From Pseudopithomyces maydicus (lineage: Eukaryota > Ascomycota > Dothideomycetes > Pleosporales > Didymosphaeriaceae): a DNA stretch of 64,000 nucleotides. Location of the stretch: assembly GCA_026873275.1 (NCBI GenBank), contig JANTUC010000017.1, positions 496,001-560,000 of the forward strand. The letters are read 5' to 3'. The translations under genes were made by a program, and so were the position numbers. Of the stretch, positions 46,604-58,343 are shown in pieces (position 1 is the stretch's first letter; each line of letters begins with the position of its first letter). Below the pieces are notes generated by a model that had not been told where the DNA came from, did not search any database, and saw nothing but the letters and a program-made list of their open reading frames with translations.

Positions 46604-47013
46604 GGTGTGCGGGGGCGGGGGTGGGTGGGGGAGGGAGGAAGGAAGGGTGCAAGGCACTTGTTGCTGGGGGGTTTACTCTGCTCTGGCTCTACCAACGCGT
46701 CTGTCTGCGCGCGCCTCGCCTAGCGTGTGCCCTTCGCTGGGTGACGCCACCATCGCTAGCCACTAGCCCCAGTCTTGGCGCCTGAGTGTACATATCGTCG
46801 GCCTGGTGCCCTCAGTCCTGCTCTTTGAGGACCTCAGCGTCGAGAACCGAACCCCAAACCTTCCCTGCCGCTTTTCTAGCAAGCGCTGCGAGCGCCTTGC
46901 ATCTGTCCCGCTCTCCCCCTCTGTCGTCCCCGTGCGACATCCCAGATTGAAACCTCGCTCCCTCGCCACACCCAGTCATCCATCCTCGGATAGACGCATA
47001 GTTGTACTGCACC
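46604..47013. promoter_or_regulatory. Bidirectional promoter region of HAT2 and XRN1
   Basis: 410 bp between two divergent housekeeping starts. Pyrimidine-rich leaders run outwards on each side, and a G6 run lies at 46666-46671. No TATA box recognised. Confidence 0.55.
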
Positions 47014-50000
47014 ATGGGTGTCCCAAAGTTCTTCCGATGGATGTCGGAGCGCTACCCCGCCATCTCCCAGCTCATCGCTGAGAACCGCATCCCCGAGTTT
47101 GACTGTCTCTATGTGAGTTGCGCCGGCGCATTGTCCACTGTCTCTGGCTGACTGGTCCCCGCAGCTTGATATGAACGGTATCATTCACAATTGCACCCAC
47201 AATGACGCCGAGGGCCCGACTGCCCGCATGTCCGAGGACAAGATGTTCATCGCCATCTTCAACTACATCGAGCACCTGTTTGGCAAGATCAAGCCGAAGC
47301 AGCTTTTCTTCATGGCCATCGACGGCGTTGCGCCCCGCGCCAAGATGAACCAACAGCGCGCTCGCCGCTTCCGAACCGCCCTCGACGCTGAGAAGGCCCG
47401 TGAAAAGGCCATCCGTGAAGGCGTCGAGATGCCCAAGGAGGCCCCGTTCGACAGCAACTGCATCACGCCCGGCACCGAATTCATGGCCAAGCTGACGCAG
47501 CAGCTGAAGTACTTCATCAACAAAAAGGTCTCCGAGGACCTCGACTGGCAGGGCGTGGAAATCGTCCTGTCTGGTCATGAGGTCCCCGGAGAAGGAGAGC
47601 ACAAGGTCATGGAGTATATCCGTCAGGCCAAGGCTCAGCCCGGATATGACCCCAACCGCCGCCATTGCTTGTACGGTCTTGATGCCGATCTTATCATGCT
47701 GGGTCTACTCAGCCACGATCCGCATTTCTGTCTCCTCCGTGAGGAGGTTACCTTTGGCCGTCAGAACCAGAAGAAATCCAAGGAATTGGAGCACCAGAAC
47801 TTTTACCTGATGCATCTCTGCATGGTTCGCGAATACCTAGAACTTGAGTTTCAAGAATTAGAAGAGCCTGGCGCTCTCGGCTTCAAATTCGACATGGAGC
47901 GCGTCATTGACGATTTCATTCTCATGGCTTTTTTTGTCGGCAACGATTTCCTTCCTAATCTACCGCATTTACATATCAACGAAGGTGCTTTGGCTCTCAT
48001 GTTTAACGTTTACAAGACCGTGTTGCCCAAGGCCAAGGGTTACATCAACGAGGGCGGTGTCATCAACATGGAGAGGCTGGCCCTCCTTCTCGACGAGCTG
48101 TCGCACGTCGAGAACCGCCATTTTGAATCGGAAAACGCAGATGCTGCTTGGTTTAAAGGGAAGAAACTGGAGAAGGAAGACGTAATGGAGCGAACGAAAC
48201 GACGAGGACAGCTTGTTTTGACTACCGAGCAGACGAAGTTATTGTCCAAGATCAAAGGTTGGATCGGAACATACCTGGACACGAAGAACCCGACGCCATA
48301 TGACTTGCCAGCCAGCTTAAAGGCCGAGGACCGGAAATTTGTTCAGGAACTAGCAGACGCCCTTCACATCGTCTGGAAAACCGTTCAGGACGATGAAGGA
48401 AATCGCCATCTTCAGCTGGCTTTTCCGCCAAAGCTAGTGGAAGATGTAGAAGACGACGAAGACGAAGACGACGACGACGAAGCCAAAAAGGCCATTGCAC
48501 GGGTGATCCTCAAATACGAGGACGCCAAGGTCGTCGATATCTCAGCCGATGACGCTCAAGCAGCGATGGAAAAGAAGTACGAACAAAAGTTCGAAGCCTG
48601 GAAAGATGAATATTACAAGTCCAAGTTTGAGTGGGGCAGAAATAATGAGGAAGAGATGAGGAAGCTGACTGAGAATTACGTGCAAGGTCTGCAGTGGGTT
48701 CTTTACTACTACTACCGTGGTGTGGCCTCGTGGCCCTGGTACTATGGCTACCACTATTCACCCATGATCTCGGATGTTAAGAAGGGCCTGAAAGCAAACA
48801 TCGACTTCAAGCTTGGGCAGCCGTTTAAACCCTTCCAACAGTTGATGGGTGTCTTGCCCGATCGAAGCAAGGCGATCGTACCTGAGGCTTATCATCCTTT
48901 GATGACGAACGAGGACTCGCCCATCATCGATTTCTACCCACGTGATTTCGATTTGGATATGAACGGGAAGAAAATGGAGTGGGAAGCCGTTGTGAAGATT
49001 CCGTTTATTCAGGAAGATAGGCTTCTAAGCGCCATGGAAACGAAGGAGCAACACTTGACCGAGGATGAAAAGGCCCGCAACTCTTTCGGAGTATCATTGA
49101 AGTTTACCTACGCCAAGGACCTGGACTTTGCTTACCCATCCTCTTTGCCGGGAATATTCCCGGACCTCCCTCACTGCCACTGTGTGGAGAATATCTTCGA
49201 GCTTCCCACCATGGAAGGCCTGGAGGTTTATGTAGGGTTGATGGACGGGGTAAAGCTCGGTGCTAGTTCCTTGGCTGGATTCCCTAGTCTGAAGGTGTTG
49301 CCATTCCACGGAAAACTTGAGTTCGCGGGAGTAAGCGTCTTCCAGCAGGACAGCCGCAACGAGAGCATGATCGCGACTTTACTGGACACCGAGTCTCGGG
49401 CGGGTATTGCACATGCCCAACAAAAGCTGGGTAAAGCTGTGCACGTGGGATACCCATTCCTGCAAGAAGCAAAGGTCGTCAAGGTGTCTGATGAGCTTTT
49501 CGATTATGTCCTCCCCGACACGGGTTCATCTGTCCCTGTTGCGGTGCCCCACGGTCCAGATCAGATTCGCGATTGGAAGAAGATGGCTGATCGCATACAA
49601 AATACATACAGCAAGCGTCTAGGTATGATTACTGGAGAAGTCGAATCTCTTGTTCACGTGGAAATGCTCAGAGGTCTTAACAAGACCGATGAGGGAGCCA
49701 CTGTCAAAGAGTATGGCCCAATTCCAGGGCTACAGGTCGAGTACGCGACCCAAACCATCGTCGATGATGTAATCAGCCCCGATCCACGATTCTTGGAAAA
49801 GGAGGCGCTGCCGCTCGAAGAAGAATTCCCAGAAGGATGTAGGGCCTTTTACTTGGGAGATTATGCGTACGGGCGCCCCTTGCAGATAATAGGTCATGCG
49901 GACAACAAGACCACCATCATGGTGGCCAAACTCAAAAAAACGGAGCCAGAATTCGGCCGTGAAGTTGCCCGGCAATCCGAAAAGCTTGTGCCATACTTCC

Positions 50001-51409
50001 CTTCATATGTTGTTGCACGTCAGCTACATATGCCGCCACTCGCATTGTCCAAGCTGACGGCTTCGTTCTCCGTCAACTCGAGCGGAATGAAGCTTAATCT
50101 CGGACTCAATTTGAAGTTTGAAGCCAAGAAAATGAAGGTGTTGGGTTACTCGCGCAAGTCGGCCAACGGGTGGGAGTATAGCCAGAGGGCGGTCGATCTC
50201 TTGGCACAGTATATGATCAAGTTCCCGGATTTTATTGCAGCTATCATCAAGAACCCCACTGGAGACGGTTGGGAAGACACAGATTTCTTCCCAGCTGACA
50301 TTGCCAAGCAGAAAATCAAGGAGATTGGCTCGTGGCTGAAGGATTTGCAAACGAAGAGTTTTGAGAAGGTGCCGTTGGACGCAGAACAGCTCGATTCCGA
50401 CACTGTCAAATTGATCGAGCAAGCTGCGGATGCTAACCTTCCATTGACGCATGACATAGAGACTAAGAAGATTGGAAAGGTTCCGCGCAGTGCCATTCTC
50501 AAGCCTTCAGATGCGGAACAGCGCCTCAGTAATCAGAACTTCACTATTGGCGATCGCATTGTCTATGTGCAAGACTCTGGGAGAGTTCCCATTGGATCAT
50601 ACGGTACCGTTATTGGCAAGACGCGCACTGCTCGCGCGCTGTTGCTGGATATCGTTTTCGATGCTACATTCATGAGCGGGACGTCGCTTGGCGATCGTTG
50701 CTCACCGTTCCGTGGATCCACTGTTCCAGCTACCGCTGTGCTTAACTTGACAGACAAACAGGTGGTGTCCTATTCTTCTGCTGCCGCGGCAAAACGCCCT
50801 CAGCCGATCACACAGCCGTACCTTGTGTCGGGGGCTGTAGGTGCTCCTGGCGGCCCTCAGCTCGTCCCTGCCAATGCCCCACCACCTCTGCAAGGTTCTT
50901 ACCGGGGCGCCTTTGGAAATGCCAATGCCAATGGGCGTGGTGGCGGCTTTGCGCCTCGCGGACGTGGTGGAGGTCCAGCACCGCGTGGCAACGCACATGT
51001 GCAAAACGGAACAACTCCTCCCGCGCAGCCAAATCAGCAACAGGAGCTCCCCATCCGCCTGGCCACCCGTGGACGTGGTGGTTTTGCGCCTCGCGGAGGA
51101 CAATCGAACGGTGTTGCGAATCAGAACACCAATGGTAACGCTCGAGGCAATGGCAATTTTGTGCCTCGTGGACGCGGCGGTGCCAAGCCGAATCGTGGAG
51201 GCTTCACCGTCACCGACCTGAGCGACCCTACCGCAGGCGTCGTGCAGAACAACCCCAACTTCCGACCGCAGAACTACAGCAACGTTCCACCGCCAGCCAG
51301 CCTAGAGAACGGCGGACGGGGCCGTGGACGAGGTCGCGGACGTGGAGGATCTCGTGGCCGTGGTGCACCGAGGGGAGGTGGGCAGACAGCTGCACCGCAA
51401 CAGCAATAG
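47014..51409 (+). CDS. XRN1: 5'-3' exoribonuclease 1
   Basis: Degrades decapped mRNA from the 5' end in the cytoplasm. Exons 47014-47112 and 47165-51409 give 1447 aa. The start is MGVPKFFRWMSERYPAISQ in the context accATGG. The exonuclease core is complete: LDMNGIIHNCTHN, FMAIDGVAPRAKMNQQRARR, ITPGTEFM, VEIVLSGHEVPGEGEHKVME, YGLDADLIMLGLLSHDPHF and FFVGNDFLPNLPHLHI. WVLYYYYRGVASWPWYYGYH is the conserved second block. PAZ/Tudor, KOW (IGDRIVYVQDSGRVPIGSYG) and SH3-like parts follow at about residues 700-1230. The last 200 residues are low-complexity with many RGG/RGR clusters, usual for protein and RNA contacts in decay bodies. The single intron is near the 5' end. Pro/Asn-rich repeats in the tail vary in this family. 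Confidence 0.97.
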
Positions 51410-51827
51410 GTTTGCATATTGTAGTCACACTGTCTGCTCTTGCGGCAGTGGCATGTAAATCACCAGACACATATGTAGAACTGCAAGTAAAAAACAGACT
51501 ATAATCTTCATACTCTCTGTGCTTGCCCAATGTTGTTCGTGCCGAAGTGTGCAAGTAGCTGAGAACAGAAAGAAACATGGCCATGGTTTCTGGTGTCACA
51601 GAGAATCTTACCTGCTTGTTGTACAGATGTTGTATAAAGAAATTCCATCATGCGTACAAACAGACCATACCGTTATAGCGAGGTTAGGTTAGCTAGTAGA
51701 TACATCTAGGGTCCATGGTAGGGCTGAGTGGGGCCCAAGCTCGGCCATACGTGTTAGTTAGAATCCACCTCCGCGCTCGCCGCAATCAGCACTCCGTAAC
51801 TCGACACCACGCCCTTGCTCGCCCACA
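51410..51827. other. Intergenic, 418 bp
   Basis: Between XRN1 and SPC3, both plus strand. Nothing specific seen. Confidence 0.55.
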
Positions 51828-52726
51828 ATGCACTCGACCCTGGTGCGAATACAAAATGTCTTCGGTTTCTTCACCACGGTAGCTTTTTCTGTCGCCGCAG
51901 TCATTGCGCTGTCGACTTTCATCCACCCCCAAACACCAACCGCGAGCGTTGCCTTGCGAAATGTGCAGGTGTACGTTTCTGGAGCCGACATGTACTATGC
52001 GCATACGAGCTGACATGTTGCAGTGTGAGGGGACGTCCGCATTACTACTCGTACAAGAAGGAGGAGTATGCGCATATCAAGTTTGATCTGGACACAGGTC
52101 TGTTCACCCCTCATCGAGCCTTCCTCCGATGCCTCGTGCGCTAGGTTGCTTGGTCGTATTGGAGGATAGCCATGCTGACAAAGGCAGATTTTTCCACCCT
52201 TTTCAACTGGAACACCAAGCAAGTCTTCCTCTACCTCAAGGCCGTCTACCCGTCCACCTCGCCCTCCGAGCCTGCCTCTGAGGCTATCATCTGGGACGCC
52301 ATTCTGCCCGGCGCAGCCGCCCCGTGGAACCAGAACCACTTCATTCACCCGACGCCGAAGGGCACCAAGAAGCCCAAGAACTCGAAGACGAACCCTCAGA
52401 AATCCTCCATGCCTGCCGGTATCCTCAAGCTTGACAACCAGCGCCCGAAGTACCAAATTACGGATATCAGTGGAAAGTTGCAGAACAGGACAGATGTGAA
52501 GCTAGAGCTAGGCTGGAACGTCCAGCCATGGGTCGGCTTCTTGTTGTGGGAGAACTGGAAGGATTACGGCATGTGGAAGGGTCTGGACGGTGGAAGGAGC
52601 AAGGCGTTTGATTTCCCCGAGATCGGAGCTAAGACTGCAAAGAAGGACAAGTTGGACGTGGAGAAGGGTAAGGAGGGTCACCGATTAATGGCCGGCCAGG
52701 AGCAGCCGAGGAGGAAGAACATCTAG
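51828..52726 (+). CDS. SPC3: Signal peptidase complex subunit 3
   Basis: An essential subunit of the ER signal peptidase complex; it helps position the nascent chain for signal-peptide removal. Exons 51828-51970, 52024-52097 and 52188-52726 give 251 aa. MHSTLVRIQNVFGFFTTVAF is the cytosolic N-end and transmembrane anchor, then FIHPQTPTASVALRNVQVVR. The lumenal domain shows FDLDTDFSTLFNWNTKQVFL then YLKAVYP, SEAIIWDAILP, KYQITDISGKLQNRTDVKLE, WNVQPWVGFLLW and KAFDFPEI, the standard blocks. The first donor was placed at GTACGT so that NVQVVRGRPHYY reads through. A basic tail of about 35 residues extends beyond yeast Spc3. The loop HPTPKGTKKPKNSKTNPQ is a fungal insertion. Confidence 0.95.
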
Positions 52727-53638
52727 CCCTGGAGGATGGGCCATCACGTGGGCGGTGCGGCGTTTGAAAGGAATTGTGATCGGTATCGGGTAGGTGGCAT
52801 GCATTGTGGTACTGAAGTTAAAGGAAATAACGTGATACCTGAGCTTTGTAAAAAAGGAAATAAGAATTTAGAAGCTGGAGCTTCGAAGCTGATGTGCAAG
52901 ACGACCACCACAGCGCAGAGTCCCCCTTATCTTCTTTTGAACCTGGAACTTGACAGAATTTCTGATCAAGACTGGACAATCCACAACATTTGTTTACCAC
53001 GGCTGTGGCACGACATTGCTTTCGTTGCGTGAGTGAGTCAGGCAATGGATTATGAAAGATCTAAATGACTATTGGAACATCACGCGGCCAATTCTTCACA
53101 GGGCCCACAATGCGGATGACCGAACTGGTGTTTCATGCCGGGAACCTCTCGTTCGTTGATCCATCCACCGCTACGTCACAGTTTGAACTGCCGCAACCCT
53201 TCATCGCAACCCACGTCACCGTCTTCACTGTTGAAACCAACATCCGCTGGCAGAAAATTTCGTCACTGTAGCATTGATGCTCATTATGCCAAATTGTCAT
53301 CGAGACTGGGCGGCAATGTCAACTGGTGGTCACGCCTGTCGAAACTCGCGGCTCTGGCACTCCGCGTTTCATTGACATGGTACCCACCCTCGCGTTGCCG
53401 GAGAATTTCACAATGCGACGCCAGACGCGGTGCTTGAAGCAGCGATGCAGAATTCGACGCGTATGCACTGTGAGGCCTTATATAAGCGTGCTGTTGAGCC
53501 TCAGTTGGGAGGGTATCCTCTGCGAGGTATCTCTTCATTCTACTTTTCGCTTCTGTTCCCTCTGAGAGGAAGACTTTTTTAAACGTCAATTCTTTACTTG
53601 TTCTTATTTTCTCAGAAACTCCTAGTTTTTAAAGAACT
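52727..53638. other. Intergenic, 912 bp, with TATA box
   Basis: Mostly the promoter of the PEBP-like gene. A TATATAA stands at 53479-53485, about 155 bp before its ATG. Small frames only otherwise. Confidence 0.6.
53479..53485 (+). promoter_or_regulatory. TATA box of the PEBP-like gene
   Basis: TATATAA in the context CCTTATATAAGCG, about 155 bp upstream of the start codon, at a usual distance for a regulated fungal gene with a leader of about 100 bases. Confidence 0.5.
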
Positions 53639-54464
53639 ATGTATTTCTCCACTTCATTGTTGTTCGCTGCCACTGCGATTGGCGTCGCTCAGGCCCAAGG
53701 TGTAACACCCTCAGGCTTCACTCCTGCGGCAAAGATGCAGTTGGACGTCATCTTCAACTCGACGAAAGTCGACACACCGGGCAAGCTCCTCTCCAAGGCC
53801 GCCACAGCAGCCGAGCCGCAGCTCGCCCTCCCCAAATCTGCCGTCTCCAGCTCAGATACCTACGTCTTCGTGATGCTCGACCTCGACGTCCCTGGCCAAG
53901 GCAACAACGCCACACGCCGAGTGCTTCTTCACGCCATGAACACCGGCTTCAAGGCAACCCAGCAGACCGTTTCCGGCGGCGCCGTGCTCCTTGCGTCCAG
54001 CGAGAAGGGACCTGCCACCTACATCGGCCCTGGGCCCCCAGCGACCGACACAATTCCCCACCGTTACACTCAGTTGCTCTTCAAGCAGCCCTCCTCGTTG
54101 AAGGTCAGCGCAAGCGACTTTTCGAACACGCAGGCGAGGATCGGCTTCGACATCAAGAGTTTTGCAAAGACCAACGGGCTGGGCGAACCGATTGCTGGGA
54201 ACTTCTTCATGGTCGATGGCAGAGCGAATGCGGCGGCAGGAGGGGCAACAGGTACCAGGGGTGCGGGTGGCGCAAGGCAGACTGGTGGAGGTGGTTCGCG
54301 AGGAAACTCGAGCACACCAGGTATGTGAGAGAGACAAGCGTGTGATGTTGATGTGCTAACTTATAATAGATCAGTTCCAAGGTCGGGCTTCCTCTAGCTT
54401 TGAGCTGCCATGGGGGCTATTCGGCTTGATTGGCGCCAGTGGACTTGCTGTGATGGCACTTTAG
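53639..54464 (+). CDS. Secreted PEBP-like protein with C-terminal hydrophobic anchor
   Basis: Phosphatidylethanolamine-binding-protein fold; in fungi such secreted forms have no settled function. Exons 53639-54320 and 54370-54464 give 258 aa. The signal peptide is MYFSTSLLFAATAIGVAQA. The PEBP landmarks are YVFVMLDLDVPGQGNNATRR (the DPDAP-like anion-site segment, altered to DLDVP), a His in VLLHAMNTG, YIGPGPPATDTIPHRYTQLL and IAGNFFMVDG. A Gly/Ser/Arg-rich linker leads through the second exon to LPWGLFGLIGASGLAVMAL, a terminal hydrophobic stretch as in GPI-anchored proteins, with Ser/Asn sites before it. The intron separates the linker from that tail. A cell-surface location is likely. The TATA box suggests inducible expression. 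Confidence 0.87.
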
Positions 54465-55024
54465 GAGGAGTTTGTAACGATGATAGAGATGTTAAATGTT
54501 GTAGGCGCTTCGATAAGAAGTATATAACCGGTGACAGGTTTATAGAAACCCATGAATAGATAACGAAGGGAAAACCGATTGTAAATTGGAGGCACCCCCT
54601 ATCAAATTGGTGCCATGACACCTTTTCTTCTCTGATCAATGATAACATAACTCTTCGGTGGCTTCAGGGAAGCTTGTGAAAGATTGCTAGTGAACATCAC
54701 TGCTCAGTGCATCTGACACTCCCTCTTGATTTCTGAAACGCCAGCCCCCCATAAACCTGCTCAAATACCGGCGATCTTTGCTTATCCTACTCGAGCCTGA
54801 GGAACGCAGTGGCTCCACAGTCATGAACCCAGTCATCTTCATTCACATTAATTTCTGAGTCTAACTCCAAGCCATACCGAGTTTTCAAAGAACCGAACGC
54901 CACATGACACCTAACATATAGTCCCGGCACCTCCTACATAAATTGTCTCTCACGATTTTCGTGCTCCTGAGCAAGAGATAAAAATCAGCATATGGAACTC
55001 TCGGACTCATGATTATGAATGAGA
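54465..55024. other. Convergent intergenic region, 560 bp
   Basis: 3' regions of two converging genes. A run of six C occurs at 54743-54748. No feature supported. Confidence 0.55.
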
Positions 55025-55627
55025 CTAATAATTTACCGTTCTAAGGCGCGGAGGAGGTCGGGGCATGTATGATTCTAGCCAGTCATGATATGCTTCCTGC
55101 CCACCTTTCTCGTCCTCGTGTGTCACCTCATCATGTGGCGGTGGGTTCGCTGCTTGATCGAGACGGTCGGTCGGCTCATTGGAAATGGATCGCAACGTGA
55201 TTGTTGGGAACTTCAGCCCATAGGATGCCTTTTCGTGGACACGAGGAAGTCTTGATCTTGGTAGTTTAGAGTGTTCTTTTTGATCGGGGTTCTCGTTGTC
55301 ATCTGTCGACTTCGTCTCGTATCCCAAATTGGTCGAATGGACCGGGCCGTGTTGAACGATCCAGGCTAAGGACTGGTCAAGCATCCCCTCGACCTTTTGA
55401 TCAAGTTGCTGTGCAATAGGTTCGTTGACAGTTGGCATCTCTCCAGCATGTTGGGGGCGGGAGAGAATCAGTTGTGTCTTGGTGGGATAGGTGACGAGCA
55501 CAACGACGCCAATCCAGGCGAGGCCGATGGCAACGAAGATACAGGATACAATGATGTATGCGCGGTTTCGGCGGTTTCTGGCCGCTGGAGGGCTCCATTC
55601 GAACTTGGGCATCGTCATGATTGCCAT
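55025..55627 (-). CDS. Hypothetical single-pass membrane protein
   Basis: Not recognised. A single open frame of 200 aa starts MAIMTMPKFEWSPPA, with a short basic stretch RNRRNR and then a clear transmembrane helix, AYIIVSCIFVAIGLAWIGVV (about residues 23-46). The rest is hydrophilic with acidic and Pro-rich stretches and a LESYMPRPPPRLR end. The positive side at the N-terminus predicts an inner N-end and an outer or lumenal C-part. It has no cysteine pattern or known domain. A single start-to-stop frame with a sensible membrane topology supports a real gene; expression is unproven. Confidence 0.55.
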   Translation of the reverse strand: MAIMTMPKFEWSPPAARNRRNRAYIIVSCIFVAIGLAWIGVVVLVTYPTKTQLILSRPQHAGEMPTVNEPIAQQLDQKVEGMLDQSLAWIVQHGPVHSTNLGYETKSTDDNENPDQKEHSKLPRSRLPRVHEKASYGLKFPTITLRSISNEPTDRLDQAANPPPHDEVTHEDEKGGQEAYHDWLESYMPRPPPRLRTVNY

Positions 55628-55917
55628 CTTACAGTAATTTCAGAGACAAGGGAGAGTGTAGCTACGTGTAAAGAATTTCTTTGGATATTTTATAGTATAT
55701 TTGTTGGGACTAAGGGGATGCAGTCGAAAGTAGGCTGCAGTTGGAGCACGGTACCGAAGGGGTTTTTTCCAATCCTGAAGGTGCGAGAGAACTTGTTTTG
55801 TAATATCAGTTATGCAAAAGTAGTGTCATATGCACATTAAGCAAAGTTACATCTCTGCAATCAAAGGCAGTCTTTCTGTAAAGTGTTCTATATGAAATTG
55901 CGTGTTCTTCTACTCTT

Positions 55918-57162
55918 CTATAGCTTGCTCTTGCCTACGCCCCACACCTCTGCACCAGGGTTGTTGGTGTTCTTACCCACAGTACCGGTAGAGCTAACAG
56001 GCTGGTCGCCCTCTTGAATGTACAAGTTTTGTTTAGAACGCAAAGTTTCCATCGCCTCGACTTCGATTCGCTTAAGAAGGGCGTCACACGTCGGAATATC
56101 GTGGATAAGGCCCATGACCTGGCCCGCTGTCCACACCTGTTGGATGTCAAATCAGCACTTGCTATTCCATAGACGGGTACCGCAAAAGGCCACTTACACC
56201 AAAATCCTTATCACCATTTAAGAACACCTGCCGACCACGCTTGCCACTCACGTACTCAGCGACTTCCTCAAACTTGCCCGTCGGGCTCTCTTTTTCGACC
56301 TTGACGGCAGCCTTCGCGACTTTGTTGGCGAAAAGACGCGACGTGTTTCGCCACCTTCGAAGTACGAGCTCCGTGTCTGTCTCATCGGCATCGACGATAG
56401 CCTGCTTAATATTCTGGTGAATGGGCGCCTCCACGGTGCACATGAAGCGAGTACCCATGTTGATTCCGCAAGCCCCCAGTGCCAGCGCAGCAGCTAGGCC
56501 CTGACCGTCCGCAAATCCACCCGACGCAATGAAGGGAACTCCTCCAAGGGACTGACGTGCTCGGCTCAACAGAATGAAGTTCGTGATGTCTGTTTCGCCG
56601 ACGTGTCCCGCGCACTCGAAGCCGTCAATGGAGAGGAAGTCTACACCCATCTTGACAGCCGATTGCGCGTGCCGTATGGTCGTGCACTTGTGCAGAATAA
56701 TAGTGTTTGCTGCCTTCAGTTGCTTTATGACAGGGCCCGGGCTGTTCCCAGCCGTCTCGACGATCTTGACACCTTCGTCTATGATGACCTGGGCGTAGGC
56801 GGCATAGTCCGGAGGCACGAGGGCGGGCAGAAGCGTTAGATTGACACCGAAGGGGTTTTTGGTCATCTGGCGACAGCGACGGATCTCTTTTCGGAGGTCT
56901 TCAGGGGTCGGTTGCGTGAGCGCTGTTAACTGCGCATCCTGTTAGCTGACCTAAATCTCCCAGAACTCGTGAGGGTTGCTGTACTATTCCCAGACCTCCA
57001 GCATTGCTGACTGCAGAGGCAAGCTCTGCATAGCCCACCCATTGCATTCCACCCTGCACTACGGGCACTGTTTGGACTGATCAGTCGCAGTACGTTGACG
57101 CGCTTTCACATGTACGTACCTTTAATGCCGAGCGCCCGCGTAAGCTGTGTATTGAAAGGCAT
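55918..57162 (-). CDS. Nitronate monooxygenase (2-nitropropane dioxygenase type)
   Basis: An FMN enzyme with a TIM-barrel fold that oxidises nitronates such as propionate 3-nitronate, protecting mitochondria. Exons 57162-57120, 57067-56985, 56929-56198 and 56136-55918 give 358 aa. MPFNTQLTRALGIKVPVVQG is the usual start, then GGMQWVGYAELASAVSNAGG. NPFGVNLTLLP, VKIVETAGNSPGPVIK and TIILHKCTTIRHAQSAVKMG follow, with the FMN-phosphate site in VPFIASGGFADGQGLAAALA and LGACGINMGTRFMCTVEAP. The catalytic-type His is in GFECAGHVGE. The last exon, VWTAGQVMGLIHDIPTC, closes the barrel. Splice phases agree throughout. The substrate cannot be told from sequence. Confidence 0.93.
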
Positions 57163-58343
57163 TCTGGACAGGAAAAGGCAAACAGGAGGAGTATAGAGGA
57201 GCAGAACCGGTAGAAGGATGCAAAAGAGTTCCCGAGCTGCCAAATATACAAAAGAACAGTGTCTTCCGTCGGTGGTTGGAAGTCCGGGGTTGTTGCTGTG
57301 GGGAAGCAGCAGCCGCGAACCGAGGTAAACGCCGAATTGGGATGGTCAGCAGTCGGGGCCCCGTCTTGTGACCGGAGCTGACACCAACACTTGTCTGCGC
57401 CTCTGCTACCAGTTTCGGTCGAGAGAGCGACCATTGCGAAGTTTGGATAGCATATAAAAGCTGGGTGACAGACCGGGGCACCCGTCCCCATGTTGTAACT
57501 CGGGGAGCGGCACACATAACTCTCGTCAACAGGCTTCCTTATAAAGTACAGTACTAAAAACAGTACTCAATATTCCACGACAAGTTATTTCCGACGAAAT
57601 TGGTGTACCACGTTTCTATCAGCACTGTATAGCCTTATGATCGCGGTTTACCACTAGTCTTTGATAAAGGGCTATTCAGCCGCTGTCGTCACACATGCTG
57701 TACCCCGGACTCCGATATCACGGGTTCTGATCGCAGAAGAGAAATAAAATATCTCAAAAATCTAGAAATATATCGACACATTGTATAGTCCATCATCTCA
57801 GCCAGGAAATTCTTAACGGTTCTGGTTTTGATCAGGCCTAATGCTACCGCCATCAACTCTAGGGAGCCTCGTGGGAAACAAAAAGATCGAGGTAACTACT
57901 AAACCCAACAGGTGCAATTTGACTTGAACAGAGTAATAATTCCAAATCTATTTCACATTTCCGTTGTTTCATGTTCAATAAAGAACTGCCATATGCAACT
58001 CACGCTGCTTCGGTCACGCAATTTGCTTGGTCTTTGCGTGCGCATGCAGCCCCGTCGAATCGTCGAATAGCTAGCTTGCTTCACATACCACCAGCTCTTG
58101 GCTATGTATAACTCCTAGGTTGTACTCTTGGCGAACATGCCATCGTTCTCGCTTGTTCCTGGATGCGCGATCTCCCGCCAATCTAAACAATGCTATCTGC
58201 CCGTGGCGCTTCAACGCCATATATCTAATGAATCGCATCAAGAATGACATCATATATATAGACCACTTCGATGATAGATAATACTCTAGATCGACTGCTA
58301 CCTGCGTTTTGACAGTGCTTAGTATATGCTCGGTATCGCAGCC
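57163..58343. promoter_or_regulatory. Divergent intergenic region, 1.18 kb
   Basis: Between the nitronate monooxygenase and haloperoxidase-like starts. AT-rich in its right half, with short shadow frames. It must carry both promoters; no defined site. Confidence 0.5.

Noticed and set aside
45583..46785. Plus-strand open frame of 400 codons
   Set aside because: It is exactly antisense to HAT2, whose WD repeats and splice sites are certain. Its Gly/Val/Leu-rich text is a codon-shadow pattern.
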